From assembly GCF_963576675.1 (NCBI RefSeq), contig NC_088916.1:13120501-13184500 (forward strand): a stretch of DNA of 64,000 nt. Direction: 5' to 3'. Positions 32,415 through 44,971 of this stretch are shown here, piece after piece. The position numbers and the translations under genes are program-made. Within the stretch, counting starts at the first letter, position 1. The number at the start of each line of letters is the position of its first letter. The DNA is from Euphorbia lathyris (Eukaryota; Streptophyta; Magnoliopsida; Malpighiales; Euphorbiaceae). The notes under the pieces are model-generated. The model was not told the origin of the DNA, did no database searches, and was given only the letters and a program-made list of their open reading frames with translations.

Positions 32415-35400
32415 GAAACTTCAAATCAGACACATTACAGATACCAACCAAACAGAGCATCAAACAACCAAAGACGCCCAAATCATCCCAATGGAAAATG
32501 CATATATTGTGATAAGGAAGGGCATACTGAGGACATCTGCTATAGAAAACATGGTTTTCCACATGGGTATGGCAAGAATAGGAAGAATGGCAGAGCTAAT
32601 CAAGTCCAAGCTTACTCTCAGAACAACAACGCAGAGCATAACGAGTCCAACAACGCAAACGATAACTCATCTTTCACACTCACTCGAGCCCAATATGATC
32701 AGATTATGCGTCTCATACCAGAACGACAAAACCTGAATGACAACTCACCACCGGCAAACACAGCTCACATTGCATCTGTCAGTAACAATCGCACACCATC
32801 TCAGCATGAACACCACTCTGGTATTGTATCTTCAACTTCAAATAATGAAATTAACCATGCTAGTTGGATCCTTGATACTGGAGCCACGGATCATATTATC
32901 TGTGATTTATAGTATTTTTCTTCTCATAAGCCAGTTGCAAATTATACTGTTCAACTTCCAAAAAATATATATGTGACGGTCACACACATAGGCACAGTCC
33001 ATCTCAGTCCCACGCTTGTGCTTCGTAATGCTTTGTGTGTTCCGAAATTTCAATATAATCTTATATCTTGCAGTCAATTGACAGAAAACTCTGCAATTTG
33101 TCTATATTTCACATCTCAATGTTGTGTTATCCAAGATATGAACAATTCCCAGAGGATTGGATATGCTAAGGTTCGAGATGGCCTTTATCACATGGATCCC
33201 CCTTTTGTCAACAAGAAATGTAGTTCAGCCACCAAAATCACTTCTCCTGAAACCACCCTTTAGCATATGCGTTTGGGGCACCCTTCAATTCAAAGAAGTC
33301 TAGTTCTAAGAAAACATTTTCCAATTTTCCCTGTTTTTGATAATCATTATCCTTGTACTATCTGCCATTTGGCTAAACAAAAGAAGAAATGTTATCCTGT
33401 CAGCTTTAGCAAATCAAAAGAGTGTTTCGATTTGGTTCACATGGATATTTGGGGTCCAATCCAAAAGTCCTTCAATAGTAAACACTACTTTCTCACTGTC
33501 GTTGATGATCACAGTAAATTTGTTTGGCTTTACTTTATGCAACATAAATCTGAAACTAGAGATGCAATATTAGCATTTAATAATTATGTTGTCAATCATT
33601 TCAACAAACAAATAAAAACCATAAGAACTGATAATGGGGCTGAATTCAAAATGGTTCAATTTTATGCTGAATATGGTATACTTCATGAAACTAGTTGTCC
33701 TGAAATGCCTCAACAAAATAGTGTTGTTGAACGCAAACACCAAGATATACTTAATATCACCAGATCACTTCTCTTTCAAAGTAAAATGCCTGATAGTTAC
33801 TGGCCAGAGGTGGCTTCACATGCAGTTCATTTGATAAATAGATTGCCCACAAATGCTGCATCTATACCATTCATCACTCTCCATAAAAGAAAACCAAACT
33901 GGCAAGAACTTAAAGTTTTTGGCTGCCTGTGTTACGCTTCCACCCTCGACAGACATAAGACTAAACTCACTCCAAGGGCTTCCAAATGTGTCTTTTTGGG
34001 GTATAAGTCTGGGGTCAAGGGTTATAAGGTGAAGAACTTAGCCACTCATAAAATATCCCTATCTAGAAATGTTCATTTTTATGAAACCCACTTTCCCTAT
34101 GATCGAAAACCTCTCAATCTAAGCTCCACCAAAGTAAATCAGCCCTTCATTGACAATGAAAATCAAAATAATTTTACTGACACTTTGGTTGAGAATGCAG
34201 GTTCTGAAATTAATGAGGATGCAAATGAAGGACATGATTCACCCATTGACAATAATATTGTTGATCACGAGCCAGCTGATTCACATGACACAGATCTTGG
34301 TACCGAGTCTTCAGCACAAAATGAAGGAAGTGGAGAACATAACTTATCAGAAACTAAACCTAGCAACAACCTCAGAAGATCAATGAGAGATAAACAGATT
34401 CCCAAATATCTACAAGACTACCACCACTCTCTTGCAGGTTCAGTCATTGCTGCCACCCTTCCACCACCAAAAACTTCTCATACACTCGACAAAGTGTTAT
34501 CTTACGACAATTTGTCTCTTGTCAAATGAGCTTTTTCGATTAACATCAGCTGCCAAAGAGATCCAACAAGCTATGAAGAGGCAATCAAAAGTCAGCACTG
34601 GAGAGAGGCCATTCAAGCTGAACTTGAAGCCTTGAAATCAAATGAAACATGGGTGATCACAATTCTGCATGCAGGAAAACATCCCATTGGATGCAAATGG
34701 GTCTTCAGGACAAAATATAGAGCTGACGGGACAGTGGAGAGATACAAGGCCAGGTTGGTTGCAAAGGGATTCACTCAACAACTTGGTTTGGACTTCACAG
34801 AAACATTTGCCCCTGTGGCAAAAATAACAACCATCAGGCTCTTCTTGGCTTTAGCAAGTATGAATGGTTGGGTTCTTGAACAAATGGACATAAATAATGC
34901 TTACCTTCACTGGGAGATAGAAGAAGAAGTATACATGTCCATTCCTCAAAGATCAAACAACCCTACTGACAGCCATTCAAAGGTCTGCAAATTGAATAAA
35001 GAATTATATGGATTGAGGCAAACTGGAAGACAGTGGAATCTCAAGCTTAGCAAGGCTCTTAAACAATTTGGATTCCATCAAACAATTTCAGACCCTTCGC
35101 TTTACATTAAAACATCAGGTACCAAATTCCTTACAGTTCTTGTGTATGTAGATGACTTATTGGTAGCCAGAAACTGTCAAATTGAAGTGAATTATGTCAA
35201 ACATTACTTACACAACCTATTTAAGATCAAAGATTTGGGACCCCTTCAATATTTTCTTGGCTTTGAAATAGCTAGAAATTCTACTGGTATCCACTTTTGC
35301 CAAAGAAAATACTGCTTAGAGCTATTGCAAGAACACGGATTCTTAAATGTCAAAGCTGTAAACACACCAGCCACACCATCTTTCAAGCAATCCAGTTCTC

Positions 35401-36097
35401 CTGAACAATTGCAAGATATCAATGGGTACCGACAATTAATTGGCAAATTGTTGTACCTAACTCATTCCAGGCCTGATATAAGTTACATTGTTGGTCAGCT
35501 GTCTCAGTGCTTAAACAATCCTACTTCAGATGACCTACAAAAGGCTCACAGGGTATTGAGATATCTCAAGGGATCACCAGGACAAGGGCTTTTCTTCCCT
35601 GCTCATAACACTACAGAATTGAAGGCGTTCATTGATGCAGACTGGGCCACCTGCACAGAAACAAGGAAATCCATAACTGGGTATTGCATTTTTTTGGGAA
35701 AGGCATTGATCTCCTGGCGATCAAAGAAGAAATCAACAGTCTCAAAGAGCGCCTCTGAAGCTGAATATCGGGCCATGGCTACTATAACTTGCGAGGTGCA
35801 GTGGATTTTGTATTTATTGCGAGATTTTCATGTTACTCATGCTAGTCCTGCTCTGCTTTACTGTGATAACCTTGCCGCAATGCATATTGCTCATAACCCT
35901 GTGTTTCATGAGCGCACAAAACATATTGATATCAATTGCCACATCATAAGGGAAAAATTACAAGCCAACATCATTCATCTACTTCCTGTTCGATCTTGCT
36001 ACCAGATTGCTGACTTGTTCACTAAAGCTCAATACCTTCCGCAGTTGCTTTCTTTTAAATCCAAACTTGGCCTGTCCAACATATACATGCCAGGTTT

Positions 36098-36106
36098 GAG
36101 AGGGGG
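36098..36106 (+). other. Polypurine tract of Copia element 2
   Basis: GAGAGGGGG immediately precedes the second LTR. Confidence 0.8.
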
Positions 36107-36418
36107 TGTTAACAATGTAAATCCAGCCACAATCAGGACCCTACATGTCACCAGCTCACACTATAATCCTAACAGTCAGCAAGCTTCAGTGAAGGACCAT
36201 GGGTGATTTCATCCAACGATCATCATTCCTTGTTCTATTGTAAATACCAAAAGTTTGTTAGTCCTTTTGTTTTTTAGTACACCTGTAAGTTTTATCCTTT
36301 TCATGCTAAAAGCATATTCCTTTTGTATCTGTATTTATTCAGTGCTCCATTGAGCCATTAATGGTAAGAAAAGCAATTTTGCACAAGGCTTTCTCTTCCT
36401 TAATTTTCCATCTTATGA
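36107..36418 (+). repeat. Second LTR of Copia element 2
   Basis: It is nearly identical to 30393-30704 and is followed by a second primer site at 36419-36430 instead of flanking host DNA. Confidence 0.85.
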
Positions 36419-36500
36419 TGGTATCAGAGCTTTCTCTCTAAAATCCAAAATTTGGATCTATTCTTTTCACTTCCATCTTTTCCTCCTTTTTACGGTCACC

Positions 36501-36904
36501 ATGGCTGCTATTGTAAATCGTCCTCTAAGACAAGAAGATACCCCTTCTAGCCCGTATTTCTTACCGGCGAATGAGAATCCATCGTTGCTTTTAGTCACCA
36601 CGCTTCTCACCGGATCTAATTACCATTCATGGGCCAGAACCATGAAAATGGCGCTCATGTCCAAAAACAAATACAAATTTGTCGATGGATCCCTAACACC
36701 AGCTGAGGAAGGAGATCCTCTCTTTTCATCTTGGAATCGTTGTAACAACTTGGTTTTATCATGGATTCAACACGATGTATCTCCAATAATCGGTAAAAGC
36801 ATCATTTGGCTTGATGGTGCTAAGGCTGTGTGGGATGACCTCAAGGACCATTTTTCACAGTGTGATAACATCCACATCTCAGAACTTCAGAAAGAAATTC
36901 AAAC
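36501..36904 (+). pseudogene. Truncated second copy of Copia element 2 gag
   Basis: The first 134 codons repeat the gag of 30787 with a few changes (for example PVNENPSLI versus PANENPSLL). Identity ends after KEIQT at 36904. The following 36905-37008 is unrelated and holds one half of an inverted repeat whose partner is at 46997-47018. No zinc knuckle or pol follows. Confidence 0.85.
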
Positions 36905-37008
36905 TAAAAGACATTATAAATTTCAACCATATTCAGAAAGAAATTCCGAGCCCTTGGGTTACTATATTATTATTTCTTGAATTTGGTTTAAAAACATATT
37001 AGTCTCCT

Positions 37009-37491
37009 TGATAACATTGAGATATTATCCTGAGTACCAAAAGGGATATTCACCTCAAAGTACGCCGCGTAGTGTTCTCCAAAAGGAAGCTGGTTGGCGG
37101 ATCTCCCTAGATCAGCTCAGAGAGATCCGCTGGCGGACCTATAAGGCGAATCTCTCCATTCACCTCTATAACGGCTGGCCACCGACTCGGCCATAAAAGA
37201 TCATTAATGAGTTATTAATTAGCTAATCCGCCAGGTTCAGAATAACCCGTAACCGCCATTAATGAGGCATTAATGGATACTTTCTAGTTACCTGAAGGTT
37301 ACAACTTCCCAGCTATATATAGCCTGATCCCCTAAGTTATCAAGGTACACACACACATTCTCACCATTCTTGTCAATTCCGTTGGTTTCCTAGATCCATC
37401 TTACTGACTTTGGCATCGGAGTGTCCCCGGCCGATCCCAACGGCACCTCACAGGGAAGTGCTCCGATCAAGGATTTTTCCTCAAGTTAACA
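37009..37491 (+). repeat. 5' LTR of the Gypsy element
   Basis: It runs from tgataacattgagatatt to ttcctcaagttaaca. The following ttggtgcggtgagcg is the probable primer site; I could not assign the tRNA. Confidence 0.92.
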
Positions 37492-37556
37492 TTGGTGCGG
37501 TGAGCGTGGAATCCTTAGTCAAACAAAGGGTTTTTTTTGTTCACGCTGAAAACACA

Positions 37557-39256
37557 ATGACCAACGGAGGTGAAAATCCCTCCTCAGGGATTGAAACACC
37601 GTTAGTTACTCCATCTAGTGCTGGTCGCACCGATACAACCACTCCGATAACGCATGTCGACAATAACATGCCTATCGCTGCTTTTATCAATATGTGTGCA
37701 TAAGATATCGAGGCGCGATATGGACTTGAGATGGGAAATCGCCTTCGAACATACATGACTCTTCCTCCGCGTTGGAGCACGACGTCTACTTCAACCGTTT
37801 CATCTTTGCCTTCGTTAAACTTTGGCCTTGGACCAGGTGCCCATAGCTCCTCGTTCCTTCAAGCTCACAACACGGATTCTACGTTAACTGCCACGACATC
37901 AGGTGGCAAGCGACCAATTAATCGGGAGTTATTCCCTGGTGAAGGAAGTCAAAGAAATGATACGACCCTTCCTGGCGGATCTGGGGGTCCGGGGTTGAAT
38001 CTTGGTGGGTCCGGTATACCCAGGCGTCCACGGAAGAATTTATCCCTTGGCGGATCTAAAGGGCCAACTCGCAAGAAGCATAGAAAAGAGAAGGATAAGC
38101 GGATAAAGTCACCTTCGCCCCGACGAGCAAGACCCTCCCGTCGTGGCAGATCGCCACCATCTACTGGCCGTAGGCGAAGTAAAAGGCCAGAAAAGGCATC
38201 CCATGCAAGTGGACCACCACCGCCGCCGCCTTCAGGAACTGTTGGACACATCCCGTCAGGAGGCAAGGGGGGAGGAAGCGGTCCTACTCCCCCAGGTGGA
38301 GGAAATGGAGGGAGAGGTGGTGGTGGAGGAGGAGGCGGAGGAGGAAGTGGACGCGGTAATGAAGGAAGACGTTCGCCATCAGATCCATCGTCTGATTCAA
38401 GTTCTTCTTCTTCTTCTTCTTCTTCTCCAAGCAGATTGCCACGAAGAGGCCGTCCCAGGGCGGATCCAGAAAATTTTGATGATAGAGTAAGGGCCCTGGT
38501 GCTCCGTATGAATGAAGAAAATGCCAGGCACAACCCGTTCGCCGATAGAGATTCGCCTTTTGCAGCTTGGATCGAGGCGGAGGAGACAGAAAGAGCTTTT
38601 AAGATTCCCAATCTCGCAATATACACAGGCAAAGATAATCCAGAAGCTCACGTTCGAAAGTATCGAATACTGGCCAGGCTCAACCGAGCCACCGAGCCCG
38701 TGCTCTGCAAAATGTTTGTCACCACGCTGGGGGGCCCAACCTATTTGTGGTTTCAATCTCTACCTCCGGGCTCGATAAACAGCTTCAATCAATTGAGCAG
38801 GGAATTTTGTGCTAAATTCGCCGGTTGTATTCCTGCAGTGGTGAAATCTGGAAAGCTTTTTGAGTTAAAGCAGAAGGCGAATGAACCCCTTCGAGAGTAT
38901 GTGGACACTTTCAACCAATTGTGCATACGAATCATTGATGTGGATATCTCCGTAGCTGTGGAATGTTTCGTAAGAAACACTACCTGCAAGAGTTTGTAGG
39001 AAGATCTCATCCGAAAGAAACCCACCAGCATGGCGGAGTTGATGGAGCGTTGTAAAGATTTTATAGAGGTGGACGACATTCGCCGAGGTTCACCATCATC
39101 GCCGAAAAGGGACAGGGGCGAATCTCGTCCTCGAGATCGGGACAAAGACAAGCGTCAGGATCCTTCCTCCCGAAGCAAGCGAAGAGATTCTAGGAATAAA
39201 TCAACGTTTGTCACCTCCTTCACACCTCTCAATGCTTTTAAGAGTGAAGTTCTTAT
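37557..39256 (+). pseudogene. Gypsy gag, disrupted
   Basis: The frame starts MTNGGENPSS at 37557, is stopped by TAA at 37701-37703 and by TAG at 38997-38999, then continues to about 39256, where the frame shifts into the protease frame. The N-terminal half is low complexity: RS-rich, poly-Pro, a Gly run and a Ser run encoded by a (TTC)n tract near 38400. The capsid domain follows (FVTTLGGPTYLWFQSLPPGS, then EYVDTFNQLC), of Retrotrans_gag type. A charged RDRDKDKRQD tail precedes the frameshift. Confidence 0.85.
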
Positions 39257-42200
39257 GTGGATCGAGAACAGCCAACACAAGCGGAGCATTTCATACCCCG
39301 AACCAAAGGGGGGGAGTATACCAATAATGGTAAAAATCCTAAAAACTATTGTAAGTACCACAGGAAAAATGGCCATGACACTGATGCATGCTGGGAGTTA
39401 GCTCGAGAAATTGAGCGTCTCATAGAAAGGGGCAAATTGGATCGGTTCATCCAAACGGAAGGCAAAAGAGGAGATGGTGACAGACCCAAGGAGGACCCAA
39501 AGAAGAAAGGAAAGGGTACCATCAATGTCATAGCAGGCGGACCTGGATACCAGCCAACGTTGAAAAAGGCAAGGACTACCGCCCTTGACAGGGCGTCATT
39601 AAATTGCCCCTTTTCAGATGCAGGTCCTGAGATACCACCCCATGCAGATGCTCTGGTTGTCACTATGATGGTTGAAGGCTGGGAAATGAAAAGGGTAATG
39701 ATTGATACTGGAAGTTCATGCAATGTCATTACCCGAGGAGCTTTCGCCAAACTCAGGATTGATCCTGTTCAAGTAGAGCCAACCGTGGTCGATATCTTGG
39801 GAGTAACGGGACATACTATTCAAACAAAAGGCCAAGTTACTTTGGACTGTGAGCTTACAGACGATGATCAAGTTTGGAGGGGAGATTTAGAGTTTTCGGT
39901 CTTGGATGGTCAGTTAGCTTACAATATCATCCTCGGACGACCTTTTATCTTTGAAGTCGCAGCTCTTATCTCCATTCGCCACTTAACACTTTACATTCCC
40001 ACGGCCAAGGGAGGTGTAATGATCAAAGGTAGCCAAAAGGTGGCCCAAGAGACGTATTCGGCATCACTAATGATTCGCCCCCAATCTAAGGAGGAAGATG
40101 AAGAGGAGCGCATCACAATGGCCTTGGGCGAGACCGAAATGTACCTTATGGCGGATGGAAAGCAGGTGCGAATGGCTAAGGGGCTCAAGGGCGAGATTAA
40201 AGATGCAATCACCAAAGTGCTCTGTGAGGCGGAAGATGTCTTCGCATGGAAGGATGAAATTCTCCCCGGAATCAGCCCAGACGTAATCACTCACAAACTC
40301 AACATTGATAAAGATGCAGTTCCTGTGGCTCAGAAACGGAGAAATCATGGCCCGGAAAGGCAGAAGGTGATTGAGGAAGAGATCGCCAAGCTCTAGAGGG
40401 CGGATGCCATCGAGGAGGTGCTTTACACTCAGTGGTTGGCGAACGTCGTGTTAGTGAAAAAAGCTGGCGGATCTTACCGTATGTGCATTGACTTTACAGA
40501 TCTCAATAAAGCTTGCCCCAAGGACAACTATCCTTTGCCATGTATTGACATGCTTGTAGATGGAACCGCCGGTCACCTAATGTATTCCTTTACTGACGTG
40601 AAGTCAAGTTATCATCAGATCCTTATGGAACCCTCAGATAGAATCAAGACCTCGTTTGTAACGCACCAAGCCACTTATTGTTTCAAAGTTATGCCCTTCG
40701 GGCTTAAGAACGCAGGTGCAACTTATCAGAGGATGATGAACAAGATATTCGCAGATAGTAAAAGGGCTAATTATTCTGTCTATGTAGATGATATGATCAT
40801 CAAAAGTACGACTGTAGAAAAGCATGCAGATGATATAAAGAAGGTACTGGACGTACTCCGACGCCACAACATTAAGTTAAACCCAAAGAAGTGTACTTTC
40901 GGGGCAATATATGGAAAATTCTTAGGGTTCATGATCAGCGAGAAAGGAGTTAGCCCAAATCCTGACAAAGTTAAGGCAGTCCTAGAAATGCAAGCGCCAC
41001 GAAATATCAGAGAGGTACAACGCCTTAACGGGCGTATCATAGCCTTGGGCAGGTTTATCGCTTGTTCAGCTCGCAGATGCCAGCCCTTTTACGAAGTCAT
41101 CAAGAAGCAAAAGGCATTCGAGTGGAATGAGGATTGTGAAAGAGCCTTCGAAGGAATCAAGCGGTTCCTCACAGAGCCACCCATAATGAGTAGACCTTTG
41201 AAGGGAGAAGATCTCTACATGTATATATCGGTCACAGACAAAGCCGTATGCACGGTCATGATACGAGAAGAGGATGGCCAGCAGTTTCCGATTTATTACG
41301 TGAGCAAGGTTTTGAAAGACGCCGAAACCAGGTATTCAAAGCTTGATAAAATGGCACTGGCTGTTGTAACCACGGCAATCTGCCTTAGGCCATATTTTCA
41401 GGCGCATACTGTAGTGGTTTGAACAAATATACCAATGAGAAAGGTGTTGCAGAAACCAGACACTTCGGGAAGGTTGATGGAGTGGGCAATTCGCCTCGGC
41501 GAATTCGATGTGAGGTATGAAAGCAGGTCAGCTTTAAAGAGTCAGGTCCTGGCGGACTTCGTGAATGAATTCACTGACGAAGGGATAGATCATCCCAAGC
41601 CTCCGATAGAAGAATGGTCAATGTACACCGATGGATCCTCCTCGGCGGATGGAGCGGGTGCAGGCGTTGTGATCAAAGGTCCCCAATACATAAAATTACG
41701 ATACGCAGCAAAATTAAATTTCCATGCCACTAATAATGCTGCTGAATATGAAGCTCTGATATTGGGATTACGCCGACTCCAAGAAATCACTCCGGAGCGG
41801 ATCGTAATCTATAGCGACTCTAAACTAATGGTCAACCAAGTAATCAAGAATTACGAGGTGAAAGACGAGGTTCTGGCCAAATACGTAGCGGAAGTCAAAA
41901 AGTTGCTGGATCACCTTGAAGCTAAGGAAACTAAATGGGAACTGATTCACGTACCGAGGGAGTCCAACACAGAGGCTGATCATTTGGCCAAAATGGCCTC
42001 TTGTGAAGAAAACTGGACAGATCCGGATTGTCCCTTCGAAGTTAAAATAGCTCCAGCATTTGCCTCAGAGGAGGTATCCCTACTCACAACGGTAGAAGAT
42101 GATTGGAGATCGGTCATTCGCCAATATCTGCTAAATGGAACCTTACCTGAAGATAAAGAAGAGGCACGGCGGATAGTCAGGAGAGCAGCTTATTTCTCCT

Positions 42201-43301
42201 TGATCAATGACGGCCTTTACAGAAAGTCCTTTAGTCATCCTTGGTTGAAATGCATTCTACCGGAAGAAGGGCAACAGATCCTCAAAGAGCTACATGAGGG
42301 ATCATGTGGGGCACATGAAGCATCCGCCACTGTCTTGAAAAAATCCAGATTAGCAGGTTTCTACTGGCCCACGGCTGAATTGGATGCCCAAAAATTGGTA
42401 GAATCTTGTCACAATTTTCAGATTCATGCGAATGAATCACATACTACCAAACACATTCAGAGGCCAATCATAGAAGGACGTCCATTCGCCCTCTGGGGAA
42501 TAGATATTGTCGGCCCATTTCCCCCGACTCGTCGGCAAAGAAGGTACGTTGTAGTGGCAGTGGATCATTTCACCAAATGGGTAGAAGCCGAAGCTGTTTC
42601 CTCCATTACTGCAGAACGAATGGTGGAATTCGTCAAAGACAACATCGTAGGAAGATACGGTGTTCCACATACCATCATCACCGATAATGGAACACAGTTC
42701 AACTGTGGCGAATTCAAGGCTTTCTGTGAGGGCTTGGGCATCCTGAACAGATTCGCCTCCGTTTATTATCCCTAGTCCAATGGAATGACCGAAGTTACCA
42801 ATCGAACGATCGTGAATGGGATAAAGAAGAGATTGGGAGAGCATGATAAGAAGTGGGCGGATCAACTAACAAGTGTTTTATGGGCTTATCGCACCACCCC
42901 AAGGACGGCTACGGGGGAAACATCGTTCGCCCTTTCTCATGGCGTTGAAGCCGTTATTCCAGTCGAAATACAGGTCCCCAGTGACCGAGTGGCCTTTTAT
43001 TGTGAAGAGGACAATGGCAAATGATTAAGGGAGCATGGCAGCATACAAACAGCGGATTGCAGCTTACCATGACAAAAATGCCAAACTTGTGGATCTAAAT
43101 GTGGGAGATCTTGTGCTCCGTAAAGCTGATAAAGTCCAATCTCAAGAAGGCAAGGGCAAGCTAGGACTTAATTGGACGGGTCCATATCAGATAGTGGACA
43201 AGATTGGACCAGCCACGTTTAAAATACAGGACATGGAGGGCAATACACTACCACGCACGTGGAACCTCCAAAATCTCCGCAAATACTTTGTCAGAAAATG
43301 A
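39257..43301 (+). pseudogene. Gypsy pol (PR-RT-RH-aRH-INT), disrupted
   Basis: After a short zinc-knuckle-like C..C..H..C block (YCKYHRKNGHDTDAC) come aspartic protease IDTGSS (39703), RT (LVKKAGGSYRMC, YVDDM at 40781), the first RNase H, the archaeal-like RNase H (MYTDGSSSADGAGAG, NNAAEYEAL) and integrase (WGIDIVGPFPP, TDNGTQF). In-frame stops are TAG 40394, TGA 41420, TAG 42773 and TGA 43022; a frameshift near 43030 leads to the last block, ending TGA 43301. The integrase zinc finger has lost a Cys (CHNF at 42407-42418 where CxxC is expected). Confidence 0.9.
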
Positions 43302-43501
43302 AGTGTATACACGGTCTTGAGTACTCTTTTTCCTTTAATAAGCTTTTTCCCATGTGGTTTTTCTTATTAAAGGTTTTAACGAGGCTCACTTATAAGACCT
43401 ACTTGCTGTAATAAGGCATTTCTCCCATTAATAAACATCATTTGTTCTATTATCTATGTTCTTTTTATTGTTTACTGCAGCAATATGAATATTCCAGTCT
43501 T

Positions 43502-43515
43502 AAAAAGAGGGGGGG
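43502..43515 (+). other. Internal polypurine tract downstream of pol
   Basis: AAAAAGAGGGGGGG lies between the pol stop and the antisense gene. It is a cleaner purine tract than the one before the 3' LTR (tttggggggg, then cttc). It may be a second plus-strand primer or a relic of an older 3' end. The rest of 43302-43953 contains no gene. Confidence 0.4.
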
Positions 43516-43953
43516 CATCCAACGCTCTCTACATTTGCAATGTATCGCTATCTTAGAGATACGTCCTCGATGCCCTTAAAAACATAAGAGGATTAATCTT
43601 ATGGGCGGATCCCAATCGCCAATAGAGTTAAAACGATCCTTGGACGCAAGGTCTTTACACTCTCTTATCCTTCCCAGAAAGGAATTCACAAGTCCTATGG
43701 GCGGATCATTTCACCTCAAAGATAGGTAGCAAATCGATCCCATGGGCAGCTTTACTTCCTCTAGAAGGAATAGAACAGCTTCCAAATCTTCACAAAGGTT
43801 CATACAGTGGAGTATGGCTGGCCACCTACTCCAAATCCTAGATGTCTATATATTTCCTTACGCAAACGTAAAGGTGAAATAACATAGTTTCCATAAAGGA
43901 TCAAAACAAATTGTACTTAGAAATGTTTTTACAATATCCCAAATAAAAGCAAG

Positions 43954-44634
43954 CTAAACAACAATAGGAGCATCCTCCTTTGCGCTTTCTTCGCCCACGG
44001 TGCTTGCTTGGGGATCCTCCTTCTCCACAATCCCAGATACGCCATTAGGAGATACCTCCTTATTCACCAAAGATGTGGGATCAAGTGGAAGAGCCTGATC
44101 AGGAATTGGTTCTGCATCCGCCTTAAGGGGCACTTCATCAAGCTCATCCACCAAGACCGTAGTAGAGGGTTTGGTTTCCTCCATAGGTCCCTTCATCCAT
44201 CTCCGAACGTAATCACGGAGGTACTCCTTAGCGTCTGGCATTTTATTGAACTTCGCCACATCTTCTGGTTCAGGGATGGCGAATTGCGGATCTGTGAAGT
44301 TAATCTCAGGATGCACCAAGGAGATGTACGCCATAAGCATCTCGCCGTAATAAAAAGATTGCACAACCGCCGTGTATTCAGCTTCTCCAAGGGCGTCTTC
44401 GTGGCTCTTGGCATCAGATGCAATATTTGCCTTTAAACTCTTAATCTCCTCATCCTTGAGAACTAAGGCGGCTGTGGCAGAAGTAAGGTTTGCATTCGCA
44501 GAAGCAAGACCTGCATTAATAGAAGCAATGGAGGAATTGGCCTCCACTATCTCTTTCTCCAACGTCTCAATAGTCGCCTTATCCGCCACATTCTGAAGGA
44601 GCTCATTTTCCATGGTGCGAAGGCGAGCATACAA
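43954..44634 (-). CDS. Gypsy antisense protein, exon 3 (coiled coil)
   Basis: This 681-bp exon follows acceptor ttttgacag and ends at TAG 43956-43954. The first part (LYARLRTMENELLQN to about KANIASDAKS) has regular hydrophobic heptads and is rich in Ala, Glu and Lys, so it is very likely a coiled coil. A middle block (VVQSFYYGEMLMAYISLVHP) and an acidic, Pro-rich tail follow. It lies antisense to the Gypsy RNA, between pol and the 3' LTR. No catalytic motif is visible; the function of such antisense ORFs in Tat elements is unknown. Confidence 0.7.
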   Translation of the reverse strand: MYARLRTMENELLQNVADKATIETLEKEIVEANSSIASINAGLASANANLTSATAALVLKDEEIKSLKANIASDAKSHEDALGEAEYTAVVQSFYYGEMLMAYISLVHPEINFTDPQFAIPEPEDVAKFNKMPDAKEYLRDYVRRWMKGPMEETKPSTTVLVDELDEVPLKADAEPIPDQALPLDPTSLVNKEVSPNGVSGIVEKEDPQASTVGEESAKEDAPIVV

Positions 44635-44716
44635 CTGTCAAAAACAAACGATTCAATCAAAAAGCAAAAGGACTAAGGAACTAATACTTTCTACATCTTT
44701 TCTAAAAGAAACTCAC

Positions 44717-44899
44717 CGAAAGGAGCTCCGTCTTCCCCTTTTGAGCATGAATTGAACCAGGAATCTGGTCATAGTTCCTCTGCACTTCGCCCACCTGACC
44801 CAAGACCTCATCCAAATCATTTAGGATGGATTCGTTCTCGAAAGAACCTTGGGCTCCCAATTTGGCGGACCAGTATCCACCAATATCAGGCTTCGCCAT
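44717..44899 (-). CDS. Gypsy antisense protein, exon 2
   Basis: The exon is 183 bp (61 codons, phase 0 on both sides) and begins MAKPDIGGYW. The acceptor is tttgtgtag and the donor is GTGAGT at 44716. It is flanked by introns of 72 bp (44900-44971) and 82 bp (44635-44716), both GT-AG. Joining it in phase 0 gives one uninterrupted frame with exon 3 and with the main part of exon 1. Confidence 0.65.
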
Positions 44900-44971
44900 C
44901 TACACAAACATGAAAGAGTCATACTCCGGTCCAAAACTTGATGAACGAAAGGAAATCAAAAGGTAGACTAC

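Larger units (their letters stand above)
30787..36206 (+). pseudogene. Copia element 2 gag-pol, disrupted
   Basis: Gag starts at ATG 30787 (MAAIVNRPLR) and is cut at 31534 by the TRIM array. After it the frame carries the CCHC knuckle (about 32499-32540), protease WILDTGATDH (32865), integrase (RLGHPS at 33273, RTDNGAEF near 33630), RT YVDDLL (35145) and RNase H DADWATC. In-frame stops are TAG 32910, TAG 33261 (at a position usually Trp) and TGA 34527. The last frame reads through the polypurine tract and ends 100 nt inside the next LTR (36204-36206). The gag and post-TRIM frames are out of register even allowing for a 5-bp duplication. Confidence 0.88.
30393..36904 (+). mobile_element. Ty1/Copia element 2, tandem LTR-internal-LTR-partial internal
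   Basis: A complete LTR-internal-LTR unit (30393-36418) runs directly into a second primer site and a second start of gag, which ends abruptly at 36904. Sharing of the middle LTR is typical of unequal recombination between elements. The LTRs differ at about 3 of 312 positions. Because the true 3' edge is replaced by internal sequence, no target duplication can be tested. The internal region carries a TRIM array and three stops. The gag is of the copia gag type (PF14244-like); its lineage is not assigned. Confidence 0.88.

Noticed and set aside
31566..32736. ORFs of 64-178 codons over the three-LTR array
   Set aside because: They repeat with each LTR copy on both strands; the tRNA primer sites identify the region as a TRIM. 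Only the later part after 32415 belongs to Copia gag.
37949..38632. 227-codon minus-strand Pro-rich ORF opposite Gypsy gag
   Set aside because: It is the complement of the Gly/Pro/Ser low-complexity part of gag.
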